This document shows positions 46,281-55,148 of a stretch of DNA of 58,471 nt, piece by piece. Numbering within the stretch: position 1 is the first letter of the stretch; each line of letters begins with the position of its first letter. The position numbers and the translations under genes were made by a program. The DNA comes from Acetobacter malorum (lineage in GTDB: Bacteria; Pseudomonadota; Alphaproteobacteria; Acetobacterales; Acetobacteraceae), in the NCBI RefSeq assembly GCF_001580615.1, contig NZ_LHZC01000036.1, forward strand, positions 1-58,471, written 5' to 3'. The notes under the pieces were generated by a model. The model saw nothing but the letters and a program-made list of their open reading frames with translations. It did not search any database and was not told the DNA's origin.

Positions 46281-47282
46281 ATGAAATCTTATCTATTTCC
46301 GATATTGGCAAATATCGACAATCTGATTCTCCAAGAAAGGCAGATGCCTACACCTGCGTATGGGCAGGTTCTGGTCAGGATGCGTGCGGCCTCGCTGAAT
46401 TATCGGGACCTGACCGTCGCCAGAGGACGGTTGCCCCGTGCCAAAACAGTCGATCTCGTGCCGCTTTCCGATGGTGCCGGAGAAGTCGTGGCCATTGGCG
46501 ATGGTGTGACGCGACATGTGGTGAGAGATCGTGTCGCGGGCCTGTTCTTTCAAAACTGGGCCGGCGGTGCGCTATCAGAACGGATGGCGGCCTCGGCGCT
46601 TGGTGGTCCGGTTGATGGGGTCCTGACGGAATATCGCCTGTTTGATGAGGATGGCCTGATCGAGATTCCAGATCACCTGACTTTTCAGGAAGCGGCAACG
46701 CTGCCCTGTGCGGCCCTCACGGCCTGGCATGCGCTGTTTGGTGGCTCGCGCACGCTTCTCCCCGGCCAGCGCGTCCTTCTGCTTGGCTCGGGAGGCGTCT
46801 CACTCTTTGCGCTCCAGTTTGCCGTTCTGGCGGGCGCGCATGTGATCGCAACGTCCTCTGACGACGACAAACTCGTGCGGATGCGTGACATGGGAGCACA
46901 GGAGATGCTCAATTATCGCGATCACCCGGACTGGGGGCGGGTCATTGGGGAGCAAGGTGGTGTCGATCATGTCGTCGAGGTCGGGGGTGCCGGCACATTG
47001 CCCAATTCGATGCAGGCCTGTCGGTTCGGGGGAGCCATTCACCTGATCGGTGTGCTGACAGGCGGCCAGATTGATCCCGCCAATATCATGCGGCGGAATC
47101 TGTTGCTCGAAGGGGTCAATGTTGGATCCCGTGAGATGTTTGCAGCGATGAACGCAGCTCTCGCGACACATCGTCTGCACCCGCTGATTGATCGCGTTTT
47201 TCCCTTTGATGAGGCGAGAGATGCGTATCACTATTTTGCGGGGACGCGTGGCATGGGCAAGGTCGTGATCAACATATCATAA
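46281..47282 (+). CDS. Zinc-independent MDR alcohol dehydrogenase/quinone reductase
   Basis: 333 aa. GroES-like N-terminal domain (LVRMRAASLNYRDLTVARGR, VPLSDGAGEVVAIGDGVTRH) and Rossmann NAD(P)-binding domain (VLLLGSGGVSLFALQFAVLA). The catalytic zinc ligands (C/H/C) and structural Cys cluster are absent, which suggests the quinone oxidoreductase side of the MDR family; LNYRDL and the C-terminal GTRGMGKVVIN are typical. ATG 46281 is the conserved start; ATG 46266 is also possible. It is convergent with the GlxA-type regulator at 47301. Confidence 0.85.
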   Translation: MKSYLFPILANIDNLILQERQMPTPAYGQVLVRMRAASLNYRDLTVARGRLPRAKTVDLVPLSDGAGEVVAIGDGVTRHVVRDRVAGLFFQNWAGGALSERMAASALGGPVDGVLTEYRLFDEDGLIEIPDHLTFQEAATLPCAALTAWHALFGGSRTLLPGQRVLLLGSGGVSLFALQFAVLAGAHVIATSSDDDKLVRMRDMGAQEMLNYRDHPDWGRVIGEQGGVDHVVEVGGAGTLPNSMQACRFGGAIHLIGVLTGGQIDPANIMRRNLLLEGVNVGSREMFAAMNAALATHRLHPLIDRVFPFDEARDAYHYFAGTRGMGKVVINIS

Positions 47283-47300
47283 GTAAAAATTGGGTTGTTT

Positions 47301-48290
47301 TTATTCCCGACTGCTGCCTGCCGGGCTAAAACGCCTCCGATAGTCTGCGGGTGTCTGTCCCATAAGCCGCGTGAAGATCTTTCGGAAAGCTCCACTGCCC
47401 TGGTAGCCAGCCTCCCATGCAATCTGTTCCAGCGGCAAAGCGGTGGTTTCCAGCAGATCGCGACTTTTCTCCACGCGCAGGCGCTGCAGATAGTCCAGTG
47501 GCGTATGGGAGGTCACTTTATGGAACCGCCGCAGGAAGGTCCGCTCTTCCAGTCCTGACACGGATGTCATGTCCGCGACCGTAGCGTTTCGGGCAGCTTC
47601 CGTGCGCAGCCAGTGCTGGACCTTCAGAATGGTCCGGTCTCCATGAGTCAGGTCTGGTACGAAATGCCGGTAATGGCGCTGGTCGTGCCGGGGCGGATCA
47701 ATCAGCAGATAACGGGCCGTTTCCAGCATTGCGGCGGGGCCGAGTAGTCTGTCAATCAGTCGCAGGCCCAGATCCGGCCACGACATGATGCCGCCAACTG
47801 TCAGAATGTCACCATCATCCACCAGCAGGCGATCCGGATCGATTCTGATGGCCGGAAAGGCCTGCTGCAGTCTTGCGGCGGCACTCCAGTGCGTGGTGGC
47901 CGGTCTTCCGTCCAGAAGGCCCGTGGCAGCAAGGAGGAATGTTCCTGCACAGACGGCTGCCAGAATGCTACCGCCTTCATGACACGTGCGAAGCCAGGTC
48001 AAAAGTTCCGGAACGGTTTCCGGGTTGGGTGGTCCGGTCAGGCTGGGTGGAATGATCACGACGGACGGTGCGTCGGGCAGAGAAGTGCTATCTCCCTCTC
48101 TGCCGGAACTGGCGCCTGTGAACCGATCCGGATCCATGGATAAAACCCGTAATACGGGAGCAGCCCTTTCCTGACGTTTGCGACTCACTTCGTCCGCGAC
48201 AGCGAACAGATCAGTCAGCCCGTAAAGGGCGGCCTTCTGGGCGGCAGGATAGGCGACAAGAACAATGTCCAGTGGGGGCTGACGGTTCAT
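47301..48290 (-). CDS. GlxA-family AraC regulator with DJ-1/PfpI domain
   Basis: 329 aa. N-terminal DJ-1/PfpI-like domain (DIVLVAYPAAQKAALYGLTD; SILAAVCAGTFLLAATGLLD, with nucleophile-elbow C) and C-terminal AraC HTH (VADMTSVSGLEERTFLRRFH, QRLRVEKSRDLLETTALPLE, IAWEAGYQGSGAFRKIFTRL). Binds a small ligand, perhaps an isonitrile or amide-type compound in some homologues. It is divergent to the isochorismatase-like gene at 48392 and may control it. Confidence 0.88.
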   Translation of the reverse strand: MNRQPPLDIVLVAYPAAQKAALYGLTDLFAVADEVSRKRQERAAPVLRVLSMDPDRFTGASSGREGDSTSLPDAPSVVIIPPSLTGPPNPETVPELLTWLRTCHEGGSILAAVCAGTFLLAATGLLDGRPATTHWSAAARLQQAFPAIRIDPDRLLVDDGDILTVGGIMSWPDLGLRLIDRLLGPAAMLETARYLLIDPPRHDQRHYRHFVPDLTHGDRTILKVQHWLRTEAARNATVADMTSVSGLEERTFLRRFHKVTSHTPLDYLQRLRVEKSRDLLETTALPLEQIAWEAGYQGSGAFRKIFTRLMGQTPADYRRRFSPAGSSRE

Positions 48291-48391
48291 TTGTCAGATA
48301 TGACCCTGTTTTTGTCATTTCTGCCAGTGGGGACGTAATCAGAACGGCGTTAGCGTCGAGTGAGATGCTTCATGCGCACAGGAGAAAGACC

Positions 48392-48946
48392 ATGCCGGAT
48401 CAGGCGCTGATTATTGTTGACCTGCAGAACGATTATTTTCCCGGCGGACGGTGGCCACTGGTGGGGATTGAAGAGGCAGCCACTAACGCAGGACACGTGC
48501 TTGCGCGTTTTCGAGACACCGGAACGCCGGTCGTCCATATCCGGCATGAGTTTGAAACCAGCGATGCGCCGTTCTTTGTTCCGGAATCTGTTGGCGCGCA
48601 GATTAATGAGTGCGTCCTGCCGGAGAACGGAGAGCCGGTCGTGCTCAAACACCATCCCAATGCGTTCAGGGATACGGAACTGAAAACGCTTCTGGACGGG
48701 CAGGGCATCAGAAAACTGACGGTCCTTGGTGCTATGAGCCATGTCTGCATCGATGCGACCGTCCGTGCCGCAGTCGATTTCGGATACGACGTGACCGTGG
48801 TGCATGACGCGATCGCCACGCGTGATCTGGAGTTTAATGGAACAGACGTGCCGGCAAAGCAGGTGCATGCTGCTTATATGGCGGCGTTGGCATTCGCCTA
48901 TGCAAAAGTTGTGGCGACAGGCGAGGTAATCCACAGCCCGGAATAA
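48392..48946 (+). CDS. Cysteine hydrolase, isochorismatase family
   Basis: 184 aa. Catalytic triad visible: D10 in IIVDLQNDYF, K in VVLKHHPNAF, C119 in LGAMSHVCIDATVRAAVDFG. Family members hydrolyse amides or isochorismate; the YcaC/nicotinamidase branch is indicated by SHVCIDATVR. ATG 48392 has AGGAG 8 bases upstream. The pair with the GlxA-like regulator and the following dehalogenase is a typical small catabolic or detoxification group. Confidence 0.88.
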   Translation: MPDQALIIVDLQNDYFPGGRWPLVGIEEAATNAGHVLARFRDTGTPVVHIRHEFETSDAPFFVPESVGAQINECVLPENGEPVVLKHHPNAFRDTELKTLLDGQGIRKLTVLGAMSHVCIDATVRAAVDFGYDVTVVHDAIATRDLEFNGTDVPAKQVHAAYMAALAFAYAKVVATGEVIHSPE

Positions 48947-49003
48947 GGTGTTATTCCTGTAGCATTCTGTTGCTCTGTTTGGTCATAGAAAGAGGCTGGT
49001 GTG

Positions 49004-49900
49004 ATGATGGCTCTCATCAGGGAGTTCCCGGAATTACTGCCCGGATTCCAGTGGCGCGACATTGAGGTGGGTGGAATCCGCATTCGTACCGCAATAGGCG
49101 GAAAAGGCCCACCTCTGCTCCTGCTGCACGGTCATCCACAGATGCATCTGACGTGGCACAAGGTCGCACCAGCATTGGCGGAGCGCTTCACGGTCGTGGC
49201 TACGGATCTGCGGGGATACGGCGACAGTGAGAAACCTGACGGAGGCCCTGAGCACATCAACTATTCCAAACGGGCTATGGCTGCCGATCAGATAGGCGTC
49301 ATGAAGGCGCTTGGTTTTGAGCGGTTTCGGGTTATTGGGCACGACCGGGGAGGTCGTGTGGCACATCGTCTGGCGCTCGATGCACCGCAGGCAGTCGAGA
49401 AGCTGGTCGTAATCGATATTGCGCCTACCGCCACGATGTATGCCCGGACCAATATGGAGTTTGCGCGGCGTTATTTCTGGTGGTTTTTCCTGATCCAGCC
49501 CGATCCATTACCGGAGAAGCTGATCAGTGCTGATCCGGATTTCTTTCTGGAAAATCACATAGCGGGACAGATCAAGATACCGGGATCGGTTGATCCTCGC
49601 GTGATGGCCGAATACCGTCGCTGCTATGCTGATCCGGCAATGAGACATGCCGCATGTGAAGATTACCGTGCAGCGGCAGGCATTGATCTTGTCCATGACG
49701 CGGAGGATGACGACAGGCGCATTGAAGCGCCCGTGCTCGCGTTGTGGGGCGCACGTGGGACCGTGGGCGCACTCTATGATGTCGTGGAAACATGGAGAGA
49801 AAAAGCCAGGCATGTTCAAGGGCATGCGCTTGACTGTGGCCACAGTCCGCAGGAAGAGGCACCAGATGAATTCTTGCTTAATCTTGATGAATTTTTGTGA
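49004..49900 (+). CDS. Alpha/beta hydrolase, fluoroacetate dehalogenase-like
   Basis: 298 aa. Oxyanion HGHPQMHLTWHKVAP, ATDLRGYGDSEKP, nucleophile-elbow VIGHDRGGRVAHRLALD with D114 (not Ser), and H280 in DCGHSPQEEAP. D nucleophile plus the RYFWWFFLIQPDPLPEKLI cap is that of haloacetate/fluoroacetate dehalogenases, which cleave carbon-halogen bonds. GTG 49001 and ATG 49007 are alternatives; AGAGG at 48991 favours 49004. It lies 57 bases after the isochorismatase-like gene on the same strand. Confidence 0.85.
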   Translation: MMALIREFPELLPGFQWRDIEVGGIRIRTAIGGKGPPLLLLHGHPQMHLTWHKVAPALAERFTVVATDLRGYGDSEKPDGGPEHINYSKRAMAADQIGVMKALGFERFRVIGHDRGGRVAHRLALDAPQAVEKLVVIDIAPTATMYARTNMEFARRYFWWFFLIQPDPLPEKLISADPDFFLENHIAGQIKIPGSVDPRVMAEYRRCYADPAMRHAACEDYRAAAGIDLVHDAEDDDRRIEAPVLALWGARGTVGALYDVVETWREKARHVQGHALDCGHSPQEEAPDEFLLNLDEFL

Positions 49901-49942
49901 TTTGTTTTTAGATAAAAGAAATTCAGGTATGTAATTTTAGTT

Positions 49943-50017
49943 TATCGGCCTTATGGGGGCATTGAGAAGGACCGTGAGGCAATTGAGCGCTTTGGTCATG
50001 GGCTAAAGTCTATTCCA
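49943..50017 (+). pseudogene. C-terminal remnant of a nuclease gene like the one at 52516
   Basis: Reads YRPYGGIEKDREAIERFGHG then LKSIP, matching YLPYGALEKDREAIKRFGYG-LKPIQ at the C-terminus of the protein at 52516-53793. Only about 25 codons remain. It shows that a related gene was once here or that the end was copied. Confidence 0.7.
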
Positions 50018-50114
50018 TTTGTTTGCCCGACTATGATGATGACGGCCGGAAGCTGGGAGAAAGCGGTCGGCCTAGCGCACGTGCGTAACGGAGTCCGGTC
50101 TCTGGCGGTCTTTC

Positions 50115-50561
50115 TTATATGATCTGAGGGCTTTTCCCTTTAATATCTCCCGGATTACGTAATGGGCAGTCTGTAAGCGACAGGCAGCCGCAGCCAATGC
50201 AGAGATCAAGCTGATCCCGCAGTTTGGTAAGATTTTCAATCCGGTCCTGCAGTGCTTGGCGCCAGGTGCCTGACATCCGGCGCCAGTCACGCATCGTAGG
50301 TGGCCGTCCATCCGGCAGGGTTTTCAGGGCTTCCCTTATTTCAGAGAGAGATAACCCTGCCCGCTGGGCAATCCGTATGACAGCAACACGGCGTAGGATC
50401 GAACGGGGATATCGGCGCTGGTTCCCCGCATTACGATATCCGCTGACAAGTCCTTTTGTTTCGTAAAAATGGAGCGTTGAGACGGTAACACCAGACCGTC
50501 GTGCCACGTCCCCTACGGATAGCTCCTTAGGAAGTCCAGATTTTGTCGTTCGTTTTTCCAT
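50115..50561 (-). CDS. soxR: Redox-sensitive regulator SoxR
   Basis: 148 aa. MerR HTH (LSVGDVARRSGVTVSTLHFY, ETKGLVSGYRNAGNQRRYPR), dimerisation helix, and the iron-sulfur cluster motif CIGCGCLSLTDCPLRNP with four Cys in the SoxR pattern. ATG 50561 is correct by homology length; upstream frame to 50642 is not needed. [2Fe-2S] oxidation by redox-cycling compounds activates it. The SoxR-type promoter adjoining its start points to the divergent MFS gene at 50657. Confidence 0.93.
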   Translation of the reverse strand: MEKRTTKSGLPKELSVGDVARRSGVTVSTLHFYETKGLVSGYRNAGNQRRYPRSILRRVAVIRIAQRAGLSLSEIREALKTLPDGRPPTMRDWRRMSGTWRQALQDRIENLTKLRDQLDLCIGCGCLSLTDCPLRNPGDIKGKSPQII

Positions 50562-50591
50562 TGACCTCAACCTTACATGAGGTTTTATGAA
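50561..50591 (+). promoter_or_regulatory. SoxR-type promoter with SoxR box in a 19-bp spacer
   Basis: -35 TTGACC (50561-50566) and -10 TATGAA (50586-50591) are separated by exactly 19 bases, the overlong spacing of SoxR/MerR promoters. The spacer holds most of the near-palindrome ACCTCAACCTTACATGAGGT (50564-50583), like the known SoxR box (CCTCAA...TTGAGG). It would drive the MFS gene at 50657. Confidence 0.85.
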
Positions 50592-50656
50592 AGATACCGG
50601 CATGTCTCGGCAAGCCCCGCAAGCGAATTGGCGCCGCGGCATTCCGGAGTTTCATC

Positions 50657-52102
50657 ATGGACGGTACAATAGTCAGCCCAGTTGCACAGAGCAATGACTG
50701 GAAACTTCTGTTTTCGGGGCAGAATGGGATCAAGACGGTGGTCCTTGCCGGGGGTGTCGCCCTTCATGCCATCAATCTCTACATGATCCTGGCGGTCCTT
50801 CCGTCCGCTGTCAGGGATATTGGCGGCATGCTCTATTATGCTTGGAACGAGACCCTGTTTATCACAGCCTCCATCGTCGGGTCCTCGCTTTCCATTGCCT
50901 TGCTTGCTTCCCTGGGGCCGCGCCGGGCCTATGGCACTGCCGCACTGATTTTTGCAGCAGGTGCCCTTCTCTGTGCGCTGGCACCGTCAATGGTCGTCAT
51001 GCTCGGCGGCAGGATCTTTCAGGGCATCGGGGCGGGAATGCTGGTCTCGCTTGCCTATGGGGTTATCCGTCTCATTTTCCCGAAACAACTCTGGACCCGT
51101 GCCATGGGCATGCTGTCGTCCATGTGGGGTATAGCCACACTGATTGGACCCGCAATCGGCGGACTGTTCGCTCAGGCGGGCGCATGGCGGCTGTCTTTCT
51201 GGTTCATGTGTCTCTGTGCAGGCCTCTTCGCCCTGCTGGCGTTACGGGTGCTGCCAGACAGGTTTGCTGATGACAGCAAGGGGCAGTCGTCCGTGGCGTG
51301 GCAGCAACTGATGCTTCTGGTCCTGTCGGTGCTGGTTCTGTCCATCGGCAGCGCCATGCCGCATCTCACCGAAAACGTGATGGGGCTCGCATTGGCAACC
51401 TGTCTGTTTATCCTGTTCATACGGTGTGAGCACCGCAATACCAGTCGGCTGCTCCCGATGGGTACGCTCCATCTTCGATCTCCGCTTCTGCCTCTCTATG
51501 GGCTGCTGGGTGGACTGGCCCTGACTGTGGAGGTAATTGAAATCTTTGCACCATTATTCCTGCAGACCTTGCATCATCAGGGGCCTCTGGTCGCAGGCTA
51601 TCTGTCCGCACTGATGGCCGCGGGCTGGTCCGTTGGTTCTTTTGCCGGTGCGAGTGCATCCGGGCGAAACGCCCGTCGATTGCTGGCTACGGCTCCTGTT
51701 CTGGGGCTGGCTGCAATTGTGTTCCTGACATGGTGGGTGCCGCACGATGTCCGTGGTGGTGTTACCGACATCCTGCCGGTTGCCCTGGCCTTCATCCTCG
51801 TCGGAACCGGTGTAGGAATGGCATGGCCCCATCTGCTCAGCAGTATTCTTCGCGCAACACCCCAATCCGAACAGGGCGTGGCTTCAGCGTCCCTGACCAC
51901 CGTGCAACTTTATACGACTGCCGTCGCAGCAGCCGTGGCCGGAACCATCGCGAATGCTGCCGGTCTGGCCAGTCCGGGTGGGACAACCGGAATACAGAAT
52001 GCCGCCTTCTGGGTGTTCGCAGTGTTTTCGGTAATCCCGTTTTGTTCTGTTTTTCTTTCCCGTCTGGTCCTCGTAGGCCACTGGAATTACAGGGGAGTAT
52101 GA
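50657..52102 (+). CDS. MFS transporter, SoxR-controlled efflux
   Basis: 481 aa, 12-14 TM segments. VVLAGGVALHAINLYMILAV is TM1; LGPRRAYGTAALIFAAGALL holds a loop 2-3 motif A variant; GGRIFQGIGAGMLVSLAYGV and MWGIATLIGPAIGGLFAQAG (motif C-like) follow. ATG 50657 lies about 60 bases after the predicted transcription start. SoxR targets in non-enteric bacteria are often efflux pumps for redox-cycling compounds, which fits. The gene is in the last part of element B before the junction at 52.28 kb. Confidence 0.9.
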   Translation: MDGTIVSPVAQSNDWKLLFSGQNGIKTVVLAGGVALHAINLYMILAVLPSAVRDIGGMLYYAWNETLFITASIVGSSLSIALLASLGPRRAYGTAALIFAAGALLCALAPSMVVMLGGRIFQGIGAGMLVSLAYGVIRLIFPKQLWTRAMGMLSSMWGIATLIGPAIGGLFAQAGAWRLSFWFMCLCAGLFALLALRVLPDRFADDSKGQSSVAWQQLMLLVLSVLVLSIGSAMPHLTENVMGLALATCLFILFIRCEHRNTSRLLPMGTLHLRSPLLPLYGLLGGLALTVEVIEIFAPLFLQTLHHQGPLVAGYLSALMAAGWSVGSFAGASASGRNARRLLATAPVLGLAAIVFLTWWVPHDVRGGVTDILPVALAFILVGTGVGMAWPHLLSSILRATPQSEQGVASASLTTVQLYTTAVAAAVAGTIANAAGLASPGGTTGIQNAAFWVFAVFSVIPFCSVFLSRLVLVGHWNYRGV

Positions 52103-52191
52103 CATCCGGTATCAGTGAGGAATCTGACGTAGATCTGAAAACTTAAATTCTACATTTTATGAGGGCAGGGGCTATTTATTTCAGTAAGAGT

Positions 52192-52296
52192 TCATGCATG
52201 GGCAGAAAAAAGCGCATCAAAACAGTATATTAACATCGCTTTGTTCTCAACCTGCGATTTCTGCAATTTGAGAAGTAAGCCTGCCCCCGCAACCAC
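52192..52296 (+). other. Right end of element B with attachment core
   Basis: About 100 bases are similar to 57837-57942: GCAGAAAAAAG..., then GCTTTGTTCTCAA, an inverted repeat TTCTCAA/TTGAGAA (52244-52250 and 52268-52274), then CCTGCCCCCGCAACCA (52280-52295), which is the tRNA-Met 3' end. It marks junction 3 in the tandem array. Confidence 0.75.
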
Positions 52297-52308
52297 TTGC
52301 AGTTTCTG

Positions 52309-52342
52309 AAACCCCGCTAAGTCAACGGCTTAGCAGGGTTTT
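52309..52342 (+). terminator. Intrinsic terminator after junction 3
   Basis: AACCCCGCTAAG and CTTAGCAGGGTT form a near-perfect 12-bp stem with a 7-base loop, followed by TTTT. It sits 14 bases after the junction CCA. Confidence 0.75.
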
Positions 52343-52394
52343 GCTATGCGTAAACCGAGGGCATATTATGAAAAGCTGTTTAATTTCAGGTATT

Positions 52395-52438
52395 TAGGTG
52401 GGGGAGGTTCAAATCGGGGGTATCCTACCTCGCAACCA
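52395..52438 (+). other. Degenerate tRNA-3'-end-like sequence
   Basis: TAGGT, then AGGTTCAAATCGGGG (52405-52419), then ACCT and CGCAACCA (52431-52438). The same 15-base core occurs at 12141-12155. It probably marks an earlier attachment event; the gap 52103-52515 otherwise holds no gene. Confidence 0.4.
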
Positions 52439-52515
52439 CTTGCGATTATCCGCATTGACGTGAGACGCTGTTACAATCAGGCTCAGAAGCGAATGTAATT
52501 TTAGCTTCTGGATTG

Positions 52516-53793
52516 ATGACCGACCTTATTCGAGACCTTATCCTTCGCTGGCGAGACGATCCGGCAGGCACCTATCAGAGCTGGTTTCTGTGGGATGAGC
52601 GCCTCAAGAACTTTCGCTCTATCCGCCGCGGTCTGCAGCAGGTCGTCGCCGAGATTGCCGAAGGCACATTCGGGGTCGCCTATCGTGGCTCCTCGCTGGA
52701 AACGGTTGTTCATTCGATTGCGGAGCAGCGTCAGATTTTCAAGGGTGCGGATCATGCGTTCCTGTGGAAGCCGAAGCTCCGCATTCCCGATATCTATGAA
52801 AATCCTGCCAACCAGAAAGCATTCGGGAGGCTTCTCGATACCTGTCTGTGCTGCAATACCGAAGAGCATGTGGTCTCGGCCATTCATGCAATCGATGCCC
52901 GGAAGATAAAAGGGCTGGGACCAGCCGTCGCCAATCTGCTGTATTTCCTGCATCCGACGATCATGCCGCCTTTCAATACGGCGATCGTGAACGGCTACAA
53001 CGCCTTGACCGGATCAAAGGTGAAGCTGGGGCGATGGGAGGAATATCTTGCCATGCGGCAGAGTATCCTGAAGCTGAATGCGACCTACCGTTCGCTGCTG
53101 TCCAATGATCTGGGCGCCATTGGAGGACTGCTGTTTGACCTCGGAAGCGGACGCTATACAGCGCCGCCTCTTGAGGATGACGAAACAGCGCGAAAACTCT
53201 GGGAAGCCGATCTTCATCAGGTGAGGGAGCAAAGCGCAAAAGAGGCCCGGATCCTCGCCACGGAGCGGGAAACGGATCATACCCATACCGAGATTCAGGG
53301 CTGGCTTCGCGATCTGGGGCTTTCTCTGGGTTACGATGTCTGGATTGCGGCCAATGATCGCAGTCGTCCATGGCAGGAGGGTAAGCTGGGGGATGGCTGC
53401 CTGTCGGTATTGCCGGGGTTCACGACGGAAACGCAGGGAGCGGAGTCAGTGCGTCTGATCGATGTCCTATGGCTTGACCGGGACAGCCACCGGATTGTTG
53501 CAGCCTTCGAGGTCGAGCATTCAACGACCATCTATTCCGGCATCGTGCGAATGCTGGATCTTGCTCTCGGGTCAGAGGCGCAGGCTCTGGAGGGACTGTT
53601 TCTTGTCGCGCCGGACAAGCGGGAAGCCGATGTGCGGGAACAATTACGGCGGCCGGCCTTCAGTAGGATAGCCGATCTGAAAGTCCGGTATCTGCCTTAT
53701 GGGGCGCTTGAGAAGGATCGCGAGGCAATCAAGCGTTTTGGTTACGGACTGAAGCCTATCCAGGCAATATCCCATCTGCTTACGCCAGTATGA
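52516..53793 (+). CDS. Predicted restriction endonuclease-like protein
   Basis: 425 aa. The C-terminal RLIDVLWLDRDSHRIVAAFE then VEHSTTIYSGIVRMLDLA gives D316, E332 and E334; D-x(n)-E-x-E is the BamHI-like version of the PD-(D/E)XK site. The N-terminal half is helical (LLYFLHPTIMPPFNTAIVNG) and may recognise DNA. No methyltransferase is adjacent, so it may be a stand-alone defence nuclease or act on modified DNA. ATG 52516 is used; TTG 52513 is in frame. A 25-codon C-terminal duplicate lies at 49943. Confidence 0.65.
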   Translation: MTDLIRDLILRWRDDPAGTYQSWFLWDERLKNFRSIRRGLQQVVAEIAEGTFGVAYRGSSLETVVHSIAEQRQIFKGADHAFLWKPKLRIPDIYENPANQKAFGRLLDTCLCCNTEEHVVSAIHAIDARKIKGLGPAVANLLYFLHPTIMPPFNTAIVNGYNALTGSKVKLGRWEEYLAMRQSILKLNATYRSLLSNDLGAIGGLLFDLGSGRYTAPPLEDDETARKLWEADLHQVREQSAKEARILATERETDHTHTEIQGWLRDLGLSLGYDVWIAANDRSRPWQEGKLGDGCLSVLPGFTTETQGAESVRLIDVLWLDRDSHRIVAAFEVEHSTTIYSGIVRMLDLALGSEAQALEGLFLVAPDKREADVREQLRRPAFSRIADLKVRYLPYGALEKDREAIKRFGYGLKPIQAISHLLTPV

Positions 53794-53980
53794 TGTTAAT
53801 GATAGGAACGGTTGGGGAGAGAGTGTGTCCGGACTGGGTGTGGAAAGCAGGAATGTTATATTTATCTTAAGTAGTATTTACCATGGATATATCCGCTTTT
53901 GACCATCTCATTGTGTGGATATGCGCACCGCTACGCTGTCTTTTGTTCATAGAGTTCGAATGGGTCTAAGGGTTTACTAA

Positions 53981-54766
53981 ATGACATCGATCAAAAACAT
54001 TGAGTTAAAACCAGACGAGTTCGCGCTTTATTTCGCGGGAAATCAGGGCGTTGATTTGGACGCTCTCGCGAATTTCCTGAAGCTGGTCTCCAGTGTCGCT
54101 AGACGTCACGGAGGTGAGTTGGTGATCGTTGGGCTTCACGAAGGAAGCCTGGTGGTGAAGCTCAGGGCAATCGCTCGGTCGAAGATCGCGCAGAATGCTA
54201 TCAAGGAATTCAGCGATAAGCCGATCGACGGTAGCGTGAAGGTCACTGGACTGATTGCTGCTATAGCGGGCGCAATAATTTGGCTCATGTCGCCTACGAA
54301 AGACGTTACGCCCATAGCAAAAGCTGGTGCCGAAATTATAGACAAGCACCAGATAACCGAGATTAGCGTGGTTACGAACGAAAAAATTACAGTTGTCATG
54401 AACGAGGCCATCGCAAAGAAAATTAAAAAAAAGCATGAGATTAGAGCCGTAGGGCGAGCTTCTGAGAAGAGGCAGATTACTAAGATTGTAAAAAGTCAAT
54501 ATAATTTACCTGAAATAGAAATAATGGTGAAAGATGCGCATCAAAGTAATCTTACTGGTGAGGTTGCTCTTGTCGGAGATGCGTTTCACTTCCAGCCAGA
54601 TGGATATCATTATTGGGTGCCTATATACATGCGGCCTAGCTCATCAGTACAACTCCATCCTGGAGAGCGCTATCGAATAGGTGGTCAGATTAAAGCCTTG
54701 AATGGCCAGCCTGATCAAATAATTGCCGCATCGGCTGAACTTATTACTGGTGGATCAACTAAATAA
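53981..54766 (+). CDS. Hypothetical protein with one membrane segment
   Basis: 261 aa. Residues 1-75 form an alpha/beta region (LDALANFLKLVSSVARRHGG, LVIVGLHEGSLVVKLRAIAR); a hydrophobic stretch near 88-104 (VTGLIAAIAGAIIWLMSP) is a probable single TM; a basic segment follows (AIAKKIKKKHEIRAVGRASE), and the C-terminal half is beta-rich (GEVALVGDAFHFQPDGYHYW). No family recognised. GC falls in this gene. It lies between the nuclease-like gene and the NdpA operon. Confidence 0.6.
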   Translation: MTSIKNIELKPDEFALYFAGNQGVDLDALANFLKLVSSVARRHGGELVIVGLHEGSLVVKLRAIARSKIAQNAIKEFSDKPIDGSVKVTGLIAAIAGAIIWLMSPTKDVTPIAKAGAEIIDKHQITEISVVTNEKITVVMNEAIAKKIKKKHEIRAVGRASEKRQITKIVKSQYNLPEIEIMVKDAHQSNLTGEVALVGDAFHFQPDGYHYWVPIYMRPSSSVQLHPGERYRIGGQIKALNGQPDQIIAASAELITGGSTK

Positions 54767-55148
54767 TCTGCGGAGATCAACATAAATATATAATCAGAGT
54801 ATGTTTCGAAAGTATGAATTAAGCGCTTTGAAACAGTTTGGCGATGCTTCTCTCCGGCTTAGAGATTCAAACGGTTATACCGATCCTGGGTCTGCTGCTT
54901 CGAGGGGCAAACGGAATTTGCAATGCAGAGTAATATCAGGTGAGTAGAAGATTGGGTTCAGGGGCTCGACCGCAAAATAGCGGGTGTTCAATTGGATCAC
55001 CTGTCGGTGATCTATGGCTGTGCTTACAACTTACCGAACCTGTGTTAAATTTTTTCACTTGGCATTAGAGAAAGGCAACATGGCTATGCCCACTATAGGC
55101 ATTTAAGATATTTAATTGGAATTCTGGCATGGATAAAGAACCCTAATC
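54767..55148. other. 382-base gap before the NdpA operon
   Basis: AT-rich with no gene or clear hairpin. It presumably carries the promoter of the following two-gene operon. Confidence 0.4.
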
